NCBI GenBank assembly: GCA_029465975.1
Contig: CM055728.1
Location: 13,098,041 to 13,162,040 of the forward strand
Direction: 5' to 3'
Length of the DNA: 64,000 nt
Source: Dallia pectoralis
Lineage: Eukaryota > Chordata > Actinopteri > Esociformes > Umbridae
Part shown: positions 26,001 through 38,742 of the stretch, piece after piece
Numbering within the stretch: the stretch's first letter is position 1
Layout of the letters: every line of letters begins with the position of its first letter
Translations under genes and position numbers: made by a program
The notes under the pieces: model-generated
Database searches by the model: none
Told to the model about the DNA's origin: nothing
Seen by the model: only the letters and a program-made list of their open reading frames with translations

Positions 26001-29000
26001 TAAAACATGTTTGGGATTTTTGTCTAAAAGCAAATTTAGGAGACAAAAACATGACATTTTATCTCACCCAAGTCTTGCATAATCCATTTGTACATGTAGC
26101 CTTTGATATGCACCATACCAACAGCATCCTGAGGAAATGAACAGATGTTGACATTTCTGTCGAATGGCAATGTAAGGAGAACCTAAAAACGTGACTAATA
26201 GCATAAATGACGTTAGTAGTAAGATTATACGTCACACAAAAAGAAACGGAGAAAAAAAGTATTCTTTGCACACATTAAAGGAAGTATATCATCGGCTACA
26301 GTATGGTTCACAAACACTAACCGAATAATCAAAATTATTTCTGATGCACTCATGCATCAGAAATAATATTCAAAATAAAATATTTCAACTGCTCAAATGG
26401 GACATCTATATATAGTTGAATCTTTGGGTAAGGCATTGGGGATAGGTAGATGCTTAGCATTTTGATTGAAGGCACATTTTCTGGGCACATAGGATCCCAA
26501 TAAATACTGGTTGGTTGAGCTGTGGGATAATAAAGCTTTCTAGGTGTGTGTTAGAAGAAATGTCTTGTCTCCAACCGTGTTCAGATTATTATTGACCACT
26601 TCCAGAAAGCAAACATGTTGGGAAGAGGTGCATGCTGACAGAGGTAGATACAGAGCTTAGCTGAGTGAGTAGTTCTGCAGTGTCACTCGATAAGCTTAGG
26701 AACGAGATTCAGCACTACGCTGTCAGCACCGATGACAAGATAAAACATTCAAATGAGATAAGCTTCTGTATCGTCAAGGCAAAAATGTATTCCATATTCT
26801 GCCAAAGAATTCTTAAAAAAGGTGCCTCATCTGTCAAAAATGCTAAAATTGAACTTGTAACAGAACAATGATCCAAAATACATACATAAAGATACAATAG
26901 AATGTCTCAATAAGGAAATGGAGGGTTATGGAATGTCCAAGTCAAAGCCCAGATCAAATTTTGGGGGACTTTATGTGCTTTTTGGAGACAAGAAAGCCTT
27001 GGATTATAACCCAGTCTTGGCAGTACTGTGAAGAAGAGTGCGCAAAAATGAGACATTGTTCTTTGAGAGGCCAGCTACACACAGAGCTCTGCCTCCAGCC
27101 TATACCAGACTGCTGCTGTTCTGCTGCCCACAGAAACACAATCTCGGAATTGTCACATGCAGCCTGTCAGCTCGCAAACTCTTTCCAGATAAAATCTCGT
27201 AAATTGAGCCGAGTTATTTTGAGAACTTGTCTCGAACTGGACACGGTGCAGTCACAAGATAAAGATTGTGACACTCACCGCATCTACTGGTTAATTAGAT
27301 TTTCAGACTTAAATTAAAAATGTTTGGTTTGCTCAGGCCACTTTTGGTTTAGGCCACACCCCTTCTGAGTACAGATACGGATAAAGATCATTTAGATGGT
27401 TAAACAGGAATGTAAAATGTATAAAAATGTAGTTTACTGGTCAAATTCTGTTTACTGGTATACTGGTCAATAGTGTTGTGAAAAAAAAAACATTACATTG
27501 TACAGCGGCGAACAGTACAGGAAAATATTAATTAGTCTACTGAAGGTTGCTCTGGATAACAGCCAAATGAATTACATGTAGTTACATTACCTCAAACCTG
27601 GCTTTCCTTCTCGATCAAATCAAATAAGTTTCATTTTAATTACTAGTCTAGCTTCTACTCAAAAGCCAGCATGCAGCAGTAAAGTAAACTATGTTATTAA
27701 AGTAACTTGTTGAGTTACAATTTTTTTTAGAACCAGCCATTTCCTGTGATTTTCAAAGTTGTTTTCACATTGACTGTCACCACTGTCATTACGTCAACAA
27801 AAGAATCACGTGCTAGACACGGTGTTTTTGTCGAATGCACTCACTGAAACGTCTTTGAAGAGATGCCCAGGGTCATATTCAATGCCATTTGTGTTGAAGT
27901 AGTCATTTGCAGCTGCCAGCAGAGTCATCTCTGGGATTGAGAAAACATCCATAAACTGCTTCATCATAGGACCCTGTAAGACAATGCAACAATGTCAGCT
28001 AACAGAAGAACAAGCTAAGAATCAGAAAGAAACATAACTTATAATATATCTACAACAGATTTTAGAGATTACATCCTTGAGTGAAATTAGTGTGATGACA
28101 ATCCATGTACTGTATTTTACAGGTCTTCACACAGATGTTAATAAGGTTCAATTCCGGGCTTTGGCTCGGCCACTCAGGGACTTTGACACTCTCCCGAAGC
28201 CTCACAAAGGTTGTCTGGACAATGTGCTTCAGGACGTTTTTGTGCTAGAAGATGATGAATCTTCAGACCCTCAATCCTGACCAGTTGAGAAGAATCCCCA
28301 TAGCATGATGCCCCCACCACCATGCTTTACCATAGGGGTTAGATCATCAAGGTAATTAGTGGTACCTTGTTTTTGCAGGACATATCACTTGCCATTTACA
28401 CATTATAAGTCTGATTAGCCCAAATATCTCATCTCATCTTCAACCACTTATCTGGGGTCGGGTTGCAGGGGCAGTAGCTCTAGCAGGGGACCCCAAACGT
28501 TCCATTCCCTGGCCACATTAGATATAATCTCACCACCCTGAGACCTTCCCCCTAGTTGGACGTGCCAGGAATACGTCACCACAGAAGCATCCAGGGGGCA
28601 TACTTACCAGATACCCGAACCACCTCAACTGCCTCGTTTCTACCCAAAGGAGCAGCGGCTCTACTCTGAATTCCTCATCTCAATGACTGAGCTTCTCAGC
28701 TGATCAACCCAAATAATCTATTGTTTATGATGCTTTAAGAGTTCTCAGGCTGCACATCATATGCCTTTTACTTGGGAATGGCTTCATTAAAGTAGGACTT
28801 AGGCTCCACTGTTTTACAAGTGTGAGATATCTTAGAGATTTTGCCACACTTGAAAACTACATGTACATTCAAATTTTTTCACAAGCTACATTACATGACA
28901 TTTACAACTGCTGAGACCGTGTCAATTAAGCAGGTGCAACAAGAGCAGATGCAAGCTTTTGTTTCCCATTCAACAGAATCAAACCAATAATCCTGTTCAT

Positions 29001-32000
29001 CCATGAGATAGTTCCACCTTGTGACAGAGCAGAAACAATTCTATCAAGTGTATTTTACAAAGCCATATAAACTCATGGCAAATCATGGCAAAGGGTCAGA
29101 GTACTTGTATTGTATCTTATATTACATGCCGTATTGTATGTATAGCACACTCGTATTGCATTTTTTTATTTTTAATGAAGTGTGTTTTTGCTCTTATTAA
29201 TGGTGTATTGTTTTTGTAGAACAGCAGCAAAAATAAACATTTTATCAATAATAAATTGTCAGCAGCACAATTTTGAAGTAGTGAAGTGATGTGGTTTGAA
29301 AACTTTCCAAAGGCAATGTAAATTTCTATTAATATAGTTATCTATCCATAGATATAGTGTATTTAAGCAACATGTCATGCTGTGGGAGTGAGACAGATGT
29401 CCAAGACACAAGCTGCAGAGTGCCTGGATACACCCCTTTATATAGCCAATAGCCATATTACCGATCACTGAGGTTTTGACTAATTTCTTAGTCAAACTGG
29501 GTTTGAACAAAATTTGATAAGTAAAATGTATTTTTTCATCGTATACGTGAAATATCATAGCTTTTTGAATTCATTGGATTATACATCTGGTTTAATTTGT
29601 TTTAGTTTCTTTGACATGGTCATGTTCCCTAGACACCTAGGAATCATTGCGCATATAATTATGGTATTTGAGCATTTGTCCAATAGTTACGGGCAATAAC
29701 TGTTTTACTTCAAAGTTCATGACATATTGCAACGGCTGTGCAGTTGGGTTTTCCCATTACACACCCTTTGCATCCTTTAGAAATGTCTTTTTTGGAAATG
29801 ATCTAAAAGAATGTATTGAAGTAATGACCTTTCCGTAGAAGCCACTGACTTCCTGCAGAGGGACATGGTGAGTTCCACCATAAAGCTCCAACACCTCCTC
29901 ATCTGGGACAGGCTTCAGACCCCTGAGGGAATCAATATTGTTCTCATTAGTCTTCCTACTACAGTATTTAACCCAAGACACAGCAAAACAAGAGTATTGC
30001 TATTGGAAACAAAATGGTTATCTATATATTCAACTAACAAGTGTCTCACCTGTATACTGTCCCCAGCTGGATGTAATGGAAGGCATCTATTTTCATCAAA
30101 AGTCCCTAAACAGAGAAACAACTACATTCAACTACTATTTTATTACTTAAAAAACACCATTCAAATTATTTCCATACTTTACCAGTAATAAACCTTAAGG
30201 CACCAATAATATAACATACCTTCTGAATGTCATAGTGCAGGCCGCGTGCTGCAAAGCTGGGGATATAGTCATAATTGCTAATACCCTCTGGATACTGTTG
30301 GGGGAATTAAAGTCCAACAATTACGCCAAGAAATGTTTCCAAAAATATCCCATATATTCATAGTTATTCCCCTATTAAAAAGAGACAATTTAAATTGTGT
30401 TGATCACAAACATCATGTGTGAAAATGGTTACTTTTCCATCCAGCTAACCTTGTAGTGTTTGACGAGGAACTCTCTAGCTTTATCGTAGATCATTCGATC
30501 GAGAGCACTGGAGTACAAGGCGAGTGTGTAGTCATAATCAAAGCCATAGATGTCCACTTTCTCCAAGTCTACCTCATTGTTGGCATAGATGGTTGAGGGA
30601 TTGAGAATGCTACATACACCTGGAGGAATTAAATCTGCGGAGACGTAGGGGAGACATTAGGTAACGATTGAAGCCTTTAATCAGTCTCCATTTGGTTTGT
30701 ACACAATGTTAAGGTTGTCAACTTGATGGGACTTCTAGCTTTTTTGTGCTTAATTGGACAATTGTCTGATCTGCCATTTGCACAATACTAGCACTCTTGC
30801 CCTACATACTGTTAGCCTATTTAAGATATTTGCCTTTTGCACAATGCTTACTGTTGGTACTATCCATTTACCACTTGCGGAGATGTCCTCTGCTGGTGTG
30901 CCCTGCACACATTTGGAATTTGCTACATTGTTGAACTGAATACCTGCACATTTACTAAACCATGTCAATTGCACATCCTCACACTGTACTCCATAACTCA
31001 CTGTACATTTACCTTTCAATGACAATAAAGTTGAATCTAATCTAACAATCTATTAAAGCTGGACATCCTGGCACCCATTTGACATCTTTAAAATTGGGGA
31101 AGGACTTTTTTGAAACACATTGTAACGTGGGACACAACAAATGAACACATTTACAAAATGATATATTTATATTTGGTTGTGATCTTTTAAACACTTGTAA
31201 ACTCGAATATCAAAACATATTTAGCTAAACATTGTACTGCTGAATTGTGGATGTGTTTGTTAGATTCCAATGACCTGTTACACACTGAGTAATAGAAGAA
31301 GCTGACGTAGGGTTCAACAATGCTGTATTTGTCAAAACGGCCTTTGTCTCAACCTGTGGATACAAGTACCTTCTAAATTATCTTTGTCAAGATCCAGGCA
31401 GTGTTCATTTCATTGTTTAGTCTTGCTTTAGGTTTTAATGAAGGTTTACTCTAGTCTTCAGACATTTTAGTCAAATATATTGACTTGTTGAATAAAAGTA
31501 CAAATATACAGTATCACAAGTTAGTTCTCAGTCAACAGCCCACATTCATAGATTGCAGTCCATACGTATAATATAAGTATTTAGACAGCCACACAAGTTC
31601 TGTTGTTTAGGCTCTGTATTCCATCAGACTGGATTTGGAAATAAAATCATGATCAAAAGGTTAATGTGCAGGCTGACAGGTTTTCCACGTGTTGTCAGGC
31701 ACCAGCCACCAAAGCATAGAATTTGACATTTACTGAGATTTGTACTGTAGGTAGAATGAGCTAGTCTAAAGCCTGTCGAGTGCAGAAGACACGTCTACAA
31801 ACTGCAGTTCAGTGGCAGCAAAAAAGTTATTTAAGCCACCACTAGAGGGTACACATGGACTCGCTAGATAAAGGGACAATCGGAGAGCCTGGTAGATCAG
31901 GGCCGATACCATATTGACAAGAAAAGGCCATACTGGCCTCGATGTATCCGCAATCAGATGTCAGCCGCTCTCTATGTGCAGCACAAGTAGAAGCTTTTTT

Positions 32001-32932
32001 GAAACCACTGAGGAGAAATTTTAGCTGATGTGCATTTTCTCAAATCAAAAAAGCAATATATTGCACAGAAAACGTTCAGCTTTACTACCCACCAAACAAT
32101 GCATATTGGTTTTTTTTTAAACTGCATCATATGTCATTGTTTTGATCCAGTCGTGTTGCTTAATACGCTTTCCTGCAGTCCTCTTGTAAATAAAACAGTT
32201 TTATTCTGGACACATCATTGCAATATACAGGCCTTATAATAAATCTGATCCATGTCAGATAGTAGTGTAAGGGGGATTGGAACACGTAGATGTACATAGT
32301 GCATAACCAAATACACTAGTTGAAGACAAACGCAGTTGATTCAATGAGTACACAAACACATACATCCGGTCGTCAAAACATTCATAATCCAATACCTCAC
32401 CAATATGTTGATTTTTGGTTTGTTGACGGTTTATGAGGAACACGGTGTTCTGCCAAACGAGTGAAACGCAACGCCCTCATGCACCACTGTTTGTAAACAC
32501 AGACACCCTACGACCCATTCTTATAATGTCGCAGTATTAACACTTATTTATTTATTTTTACTTACCATGCACAAGACGCTTCATTTCATTATACCTTGAC
32601 CAAAGGTAAGTCTTGGTGGCGATATTAGGTGATGTAGTTAATGTCCTTTCAGACAAAGCCGGCGACAACTCTTTTCGTTTTTTGCCCAAGACTTTCGTGT
32701 GATTTGCGGGTGATGGAGATGTCGGGATGGCTGGCGATGCCACATGCAGAAAACCTGAATTTGTTCCACAGCTTTGTCCGTTCTCGCAGCATTTTCCGAC
32801 CACAGTCGTCGGAGCACTAGATGCCACGCTACCAAAAGACGCGGCCGAAGTTTTTAAAACTTTGCACAGCGATGTTGACTTGCTGGTCTGCCTTAACGCA
32901 TTGCAAATCATTCTGAATTGTGTACAAGACAT
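23052..32932 (-). CDS. nt5dc2: 5'-nucleotidase domain-containing protein 2 (14 coding exons)
   Basis: HAD-superfamily protein of the cytosolic IMP/GMP 5'-nucleotidase family; enzymatic substrate not established. Exons in transcript order: 32566-32932, 30450-30634, 30220-30294, 30050-30105, 29829-29922, 27845-27973, 26068-26128, 25649-25751, 25389-25490, 24360-24441, 23994-24080, 23679-23819, 23465-23529, 23052-23313. All junctions are GT-AG and in phase, giving 602 aa. HAD motif I is DYDYT at residues 155-159 (both aspartates present). Motif II is ITNSPFSFV near 349-357, and motif IV is GDHLYSD at 439-445. The C-terminus, ending LCTGCMKTPFLEEMAHIR, is nearly identical to human NT5DC2, which separates it from NT5DC3. 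The first ~45 residues are rich in R/K/S/T with no acidic residue, like a mitochondrial presequence, but this region is not conserved enough to be sure. Convergent with ccdc22. Introns carry Tc1 and LINE fragments. Confidence 0.97.
23893..23913. repeat. (CA)n microsatellite
   Basis: About ten CA units in an nt5dc2 intron. Confidence 0.8.
28110..28810 (-). mobile_element. Tc1-like transposon relic, interrupted
   Basis: In nt5dc2 intron 5. The plus strand reads as the antisense of a fish Tc1-like transposase: catagcatgatgcccccacc, then acatatcacttgccattt, then (after the LINE insertion) catatgccttttacttggga. These match consecutive parts of one family in order. No intact frame. Split by the LINE fragment at 28430-28707. 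Confidence 0.65.
28430..28707 (-). mobile_element. Non-LTR retrotransposon 3' fragment nested in a Tc1 relic
   Basis: The minus strand encodes a decayed copy of the C-terminal part of a fish LINE ORF2 (EPLLL, QLRWFGYL, MPPG and ARPT blocks) and ends in a GATGA-type simple tail. It is flanked by near-identical cccaaatatct (28419-28429) and cccaaataatct (28708-28719), which I take as the target-site duplication. 5'-truncated. Exact clade (Rex1- or RTE-like) not resolved. Confidence 0.7.
30735..31045 (+). mobile_element. LINE 3' tail (L2-like)
   Basis: In nt5dc2 intron 1. Contains repeated tttgcac/tgcaca phrases and ends in caatgacaataaagttgaat, the usual 3' terminus of fish L2-type LINEs. No protein-coding remnant; short frames on both strands are incidental. 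Confidence 0.6.
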
Positions 32933-33140
32933 TACTAGATGGCTCTGACGAAAGTGTCTTCACAACACTCACAACGCTAAACGGTGTATGAAGAGCGCTA
33001 TGCCACCACCTAAACTGAAGCGCGGCGTAAGACACACTGTTGCAAAATATAGTAGGCTAAGCAAACAAGAGACGGAACTCTATGCTCAAATACTTCTTCT
33101 GTGTTAATCGGTGATTGCCATCAACACCAATGGTCCTTTA

Positions 33141-33155
33141 GCGCCCCCTGCAGTA
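33141..33155 (-). promoter_or_regulatory. CTCF-like motif upstream of nt5dc2
   Basis: gcgccccctgcagta. The complement fits the core CTCF consensus (CCASYAGRGGGCRS) at most positions. About 210 bp upstream of the nt5dc2 start codon. Sequence match only. Confidence 0.35.
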
Positions 33156-33159
33156 CTGG

Positions 33160-33940
33160 GGTGTGGGTGTGGGTCAACTAGGAACTAAATCCTTCTGACC
33201 AACCACTTCATTGCAGTTTAAACATAACAACAAAATGTTTCCAATGATCATCTGTATTAATTCCCTGTAAACTTATCTGGTAAACTCCACTACTGGATGT
33301 CATTCTGAATCTTTTCCTGTCATACAGGGTATTGCATCAGATTCTTTTTACTGTTTTATTGTTTATAATAGCTGGATCCAAGCAATCTGTGATGCGATTA
33401 GCCGTGCATATTTTATATATATCACACACCCTTGTTCCGCGTTGCTTAAATAAACATCTTTGTTGTAACAGCTATGATGACTCAAACGGTTTCCTGTCAA
33501 CCTGTATTCTCTCCAGCACTACAAAATGTAACTGAAATTCATGGTGGATTCACTAGGTTAGCTTAAGCTGGGGCCAATTGCCCTGGCATAGAGTCCCCCA
33601 CCCACCATTGCTTGTGATCCCATTGTCCACTGTAGCACCACTTTGGTTTGATGAGACACTTGCACCTAAGTTGATCCAATAGAACTATCACCTAATAGCA
33701 CAGTTACAAGCACTGCTTCATACACAATTATCAGGCAAGGGTCAGGCAACAATGTAATAGTTGCCTAATAATTAATGAAATAGGTAGTAGTATGTAGTAG
33801 CCTCTTATGTAGTAATATTACTAACCATCTAGTAATAGGTTGTTGTAGTGGTATTGTTAAATCACCCGCACAATCCTCACTGCCAACAATGTTCTGCAGG
33901 GGAGGCTGGCTTTGCATCTGTCTTCACATGTCTTGACCTT
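33160..33940. other. Intergenic, no gene seen
   Basis: Upstream of nt5dc2. AT-rich with no recognisable exon. Confidence 0.4.
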
Positions 33941-33949
33941 GTCCTACAC

Positions 33950-34345
33950 ACCTTCAGGAAGCTGAGGTGGGCAACAAAGATTGGCAGGCAGAAAGGCTGA
34001 CCCCTCTCCCCCTGGAAATGGAGTATTTAGAACTCTCCCCTCAGGCATAAGGTTGAGGTCTATCAAGACGAAATCCTCTCACCAAATTAACAGGTTCTTT
34101 CCTATAGCAGAATGCCTCAGAAACCTGCCCTGGAACCAAACTGACTATAGCCTGCCCTCCACATTCACTCAGATCTCTTGTTGGACATTTGCACCGTACA
34201 TATTTACATTTGACATATTTTCACATTTTCTTATAGTCTATTGTTTATATTTGTTTATAACATGTTTTAATTGTTGCAGTATTGCAAATTTCTTGTTTGT
34301 GTAAACCAACTTGGCAATAACACTATTTTTGATTCTGATATATGG
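33950..34345 (+). mobile_element. LINE 3' fragment (L2-like)
   Basis: Shares the phrase cctggaaatgga plus a following cagaactc/tagaactc and cccctcaggca block with the fragment at 50700-50992, and ends in ggcaataacactatttttga then ttctgat, a LINE-type 3' end. The left arm of the 148-bp inverted repeat overlaps its 3' end. Confidence 0.55.
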
Positions 34346-34407
34346 GCACACATTGTTTCCTGGTTTAGATTATCTAACTATCTATTCACAATATAATACA
34401 TTTTATC
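34260..34407 (+). repeat. Inverted repeat, left arm (148 bp)
   Basis: Aligns without gaps to the reverse complement of 35363-35510, with about 7 mismatches in 148 (about 95% identity). Similarity stops sharply at both ends of both arms. The arm includes a LINE 3' terminus plus 60-70 bp of sequence beyond it. Confidence 0.9.
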
Positions 34408-35362
34408 GGGGGATGGTCTGTCCTGTCACAAATCAAAAATACTTTTTGGCGTTCTCCAGGGTTATGTTTGGGATTACTTCAGTTTTCACTATAAAAACTG
34501 CCTCCTAGTGATATGCAAACAACTCATAGTTGATCAGGGAAAAAATTAGAATACATATGCAAGTATTTGTACTAGTAATACTAGTAGTAGTACTCTGAAT
34601 CCTGATCATAGAAAAAAATTTTTTAGCATTAGATTAGTTTTCTTTCCAAAGCACTGCTAAATCCAGACACTTTTGGTCCATACATTTTTTTTTACGCAGG
34701 GAGAAACTTCACTTTAATCAAATTGATTTGTAATTATAATAATGCCCCTGTGCTTGCTGTTAAGTCTAGGACTGATTTCTAAGTTTTTCTTCTAGCGTAG
34801 AAAACATCACAAGGACATACTCCTACATAACTCTCTGAACAGGTCCTCCTATACATATCTGTACGTGCACTGCTGTAACAAGACAGAGCATTTCTTAAGT
34901 GATTATAGTATTTCTAAACAAACAGTAGGAGGCTGGGTTTTGGCTTGATGTGCTGACACACGTTAGACACAGAGTCTGTATGTTCAGTTGGGTCAAGGAA
35001 TGTATGCAAGTCAGACCCCGTGTCATGTGGATGATTGTCAAACCCCTTGAGCTCTTCCTGCGGGGCTCCCTTCTCTCTACTGGCATACCCTCTCTGCAAT
35101 GCTCTGACAGGGGCTAGCTAATTGTGTTACTGCACGTCATCCTTAGTCCCCGGTTACTTGTCAAAACGAGTTGAGTAACTAACTGTCACGAGGGTGTTGA
35201 GTTTTTGTCCTACACAGGAAGTGCACCCCACTGAGACTTTTTCTATTAGGTTTTGCATCCCATGGAAGCATATGCAGGAGGGAACTCTGTAGGGAATACT
35301 CGACAAACTAACAGAAATATAACTTCATCCATTACCCTTAATCCATTAAGTATTGTTAACTT

Positions 35363-35510
35363 GATAAAATGTATTATATTGTGAATCGATAGTTAGATAA
35401 TCTAACCCAGGTAACAATGTGTGCCCATATATCAGAATCAAAAATAATGTTATTGCCAAGTTGGTTTACACAAACAATACATTTGCAATACGGCAACAAT
35501 TAAAACATGT
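35363..35510 (-). repeat. Inverted repeat, right arm (148 bp)
   Basis: Partner of 34260-34407 in opposite orientation, about 955 bp away. A tRNA-derived SINE follows about 50 bp to the right. Confidence 0.9.
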
Positions 35511-35559
35511 TTGTCTCTGGCAAAGATATTGTACTGGCAAGCAATTTTTGGGGAAAACC

Positions 35560-35712
35560 TGGCAGAATACTATGCTCAGTGGTAGACAGTATGCTCTGTA
35601 TGGATGATGTGCTGGGTTCAATCCCCAGCTTCTCCCTAGGTTGGCGTTGCAAATGAGAATTTGTTCTCAATCGGCCTACCTGTTTAAATAAAGGTTGAAT
35701 AAAATTAAAATA
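35560..35712 (+). mobile_element. tRNA-derived SINE
   Basis: A-box-like tgctcagtggtaga at 35573-35586 and B-box gggttcaatcc at 35614-35624, spaced as in a tRNA promoter, followed by ttgcaaatgagaatttgttc and a ttaaataaagg tail. The same core is present, reversed, at 50488-50624. The tRNA-like part cannot fold as an intact tRNA, so it is a SINE, not a tRNA gene. Confidence 0.75.
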
Positions 35713-35719
35713 TAACAAA

Positions 35720-37175
35720 TAAAACAAAATATGAAGCACAACTATTTAGAAAGGAAAGTGCCTCTGCAGTTTCTTTCCTGCAACAAATTAATTGGACTAG
35801 TGCAGAAAATAGTTGGGACTGACAGTTTTACTTCAGCTAGTCCTTTGTTGACTTAAATGATTTGCTGAAATGACAAACTTCCCTGAGATTTATTGCTCAT
35901 CCAGAGGAAAAGGATCTTCCTCATACCCAAGCAGCATTTGTGCATGTAGTCCTTTGGAAAATCTCTATTTGGAGATCAGTGAGAGAATTGTATCATGTGA
36001 TGAAAGATTGAAGAAGCACAAAAAGATCAGATTATGTCCCGTTGGTGGGATTGTAACACTTCCCCTTCCTTAAGGTCCTGTTTACTGGAATCTAAAACTC
36101 TTGTGAACCATTTGATCCAGATTACAATTTGTGACGCATTTTAGGATTCCACTGAGCCCTTTGCGATCCTATTTCCTGCCATTATTACATCTTTAAGGCC
36201 AAAAATAAATCTCTAAAGAAAATCATGACTTTGGGATTTGAAAAGACACTATGTGGTGATTGAGGGAAAATAAGGACGCATAAGAGCCAAGCAAAATGAA
36301 TGAAAACAGTGGGACAGTTTTTGGTCCACTCAATTTCTCTAGATAAATAAGAATAACTCTACTTTCTAACCAAAGGTGTAATTCTGGATTCCCCAGTTGA
36401 TCTTTAAACCAATCATACCTTTTTTTTGCCAAGCAGGGTATAGACACGTTCTTTTATTATCTTCAGGAAGACATTGACTGCCTTATGTTTAACTAAGAAC
36501 TCACATGTCTATTTTGCAAGACTTTGTTAAAGTGATTGTGGCAGTTATCTCTTTGAGCATACACATGTTGAGTTCCTGTTGATTGTAACAAATACAAATA
36601 ACTTCCTCCCCTCACAACGTCTCATTATTTCCTGTCAAATAAATTGCATAACATTCAGCATTGTCACTGATTACAGTCTGGACGATTAGAGGACATCTCA
36701 GATTGAGTATTTTTTTATTTTCAAGCTTCTTTTACTTTCAGCATGGTCATACACTTTAAAACAAAAGGAGTATGGAATTAAGCAACGTATCAGCATTTGC
36801 TTTGGTTCCTACAAAATCAATAAATATGAAAAGGAGAGTGATAATCAAACCAAACTAAAGTTAATTGTTGCCAACATATTGTATTTTGGTAGATGTTGCA
36901 TGCACACATATAGTGGAAATACCGATGTAAAATGCTTTCAACTAAATAATAAATATAGTAACCCTAACATAAACAAGAAAGAGCATATCAAAATTAGTAC
37001 AATATATTATTAGACACTTTTACTAAATATATACATAATTCATTCCCAACTTGACAGAGACACAGTGCTTTAGTGTTTTATGTATTAAATCACCCTTGGA
37101 CAAAACTACTAAACAAAAGGCATGTCAGACATAGAAGGTGAATACAATATATGTGAAATGTAGTGTGTGACCTCC
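35720..37175. other. Intergenic, no gene seen
   Basis: AT-rich; no exon, repeat array or element recognised. Confidence 0.4.
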
Positions 37176-37177
37176 AA

Positions 37178-37610
37178 CAATCTATCTAGAGCTGGTCGCC
37201 TGGCCAAATTGAGTAATCGGGGAGATTGGCATTGGTCAGGGAGGTGACCAAGAACCCGATTGTCACTCTGACATCACCATTCTGTGTGACGATTGTCTCT
37301 ACGGCCAGATGGAAGCCACTCCTCAGTAAACATTAGATAACCGCCTGTTTGAAGTTTTCAGAAAGGCAGCAAAAGGACTCCAACTGAGGCAAATGTTTAC
37401 GTTCCAACAAGACGTCGACTCTAAGCACAAAAACAAGTAAAAGCAGGAGTGTCTTTGGGACAAGTCTGTGAATGTCCTTGAGAAGCCCAGTCAGAACCCG
37501 GACTTGAATCCATTTAAAGAAAACGACTGTGCAGTGACGTTCCCCAACCAACCTGACAGGGCTTGAGTGAATCTGCAGGGAATAAGGCGAACCCAGGGGC
37601 ACAGTACTAC
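37178..37610 (+). mobile_element. Decayed Tc1-like transposon
   Basis: Sense-strand transposase remnants of a common fish Tc1 family: tctagagctggtcgcctggc, gggaggtgaccaagaacccg, ggaagccactcctcagtaaa, then (after an internal deletion) gacaagtctgtgaatgtcct and ccggacttgaatcca. Frame broken. An antisense frame at 37333-37728 is a by-product. Confidence 0.75.
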
Positions 37611-38742
37611 TTTTTGTCTGAAGATGCTGAGATAAATTCATGGCCAGCTCTGAAGTCTCTGTGAACCACTGAGAGAATTCTGTGTGATTCCAGGTGACAG
37701 GAGTGCTGTCTATTGACCGGCCACTCAAAGATCAACCAACAGAATTGTTGTTTCTTTCTAAACTGATGAATAACAAGAGCAGCCTATTGTAACAAAAGGT
37801 TTAAAAAGCAGTGATTCATCATAGTTTATCATTATGATTTTCATCATAATCAACAGACCTGTATGGGTAAAAATGTTAGCAAGTACTTCAAATGTACCTG
37901 AACTGGTCTAAAGCAGATATTGAGGGTTACTTGTGGGGGAGATCTGTAGAGTAGAAGAACAGGTACGGGCAGTAGTAGTAGTCTGGGCAGATCTGTCAGT
38001 AGATTTATTACATTCTTAAACCAGAGTGCTGTAGGTAACTAGTGTGAAAATATTGCTCAGACTGCACAGAACTAAACCAGGGTTGTATTTGTTTTTTGTA
38101 CAGACTATCTTGAGATTTTACATGTTTATTCATGAAGTTGAGAATATAATATTAATATAAACAAATTCCTAGACTCAATAAGTGGGATCATCTGTAGCTC
38201 TTGTTTGTAAAGTTTTGGCTCCCGTTTTAGCTCTTGTTCTTTCTTGTGAAGTTTTGCCTCTTGCACTGTAAAAGTTCAACTCGAGGCTCATTTGTTTGTT
38301 GGTGTCACATATATCAGTGCTCTATATACACGGACCAGACACTGGCTTTCAGGTCTCTAGCCCTGGAAATTTTTTACCTTAATGCATTTGGGATGGTGTG
38401 CAATGTGAGCCAATAGGGGCTTTAGTTGTGTGCACTTTGTTCAAATGGTGCAGTGTTGTATGACATATTAGCAGAGCACCCCCGACCACCAATCAGGTGA
38501 CATATTTTTCTTTCTTTTTTGAACCAGCAGACATGGGATTCAAACAGCAATCCCTGTCTCAACTCAACAGACATAAACACACGTGGTCAGCTTTAAAGCT
38601 TCACATTCTCAAGGCTCAACCTTTTCTCAAGTGCAAATACCTGAACAATAATCCGCAGCAAGTATGCTATATCATTTCCCCATTATATTTATTTTATGTG
38701 TTAGTGGCTGGTTCCATTGCAGAATAACTGTCACAGTTATCC

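Noticed and set aside
37333..37728. 131-codon minus-strand frame
   Set aside because: It is the antisense of a decayed Tc1-like transposase region.
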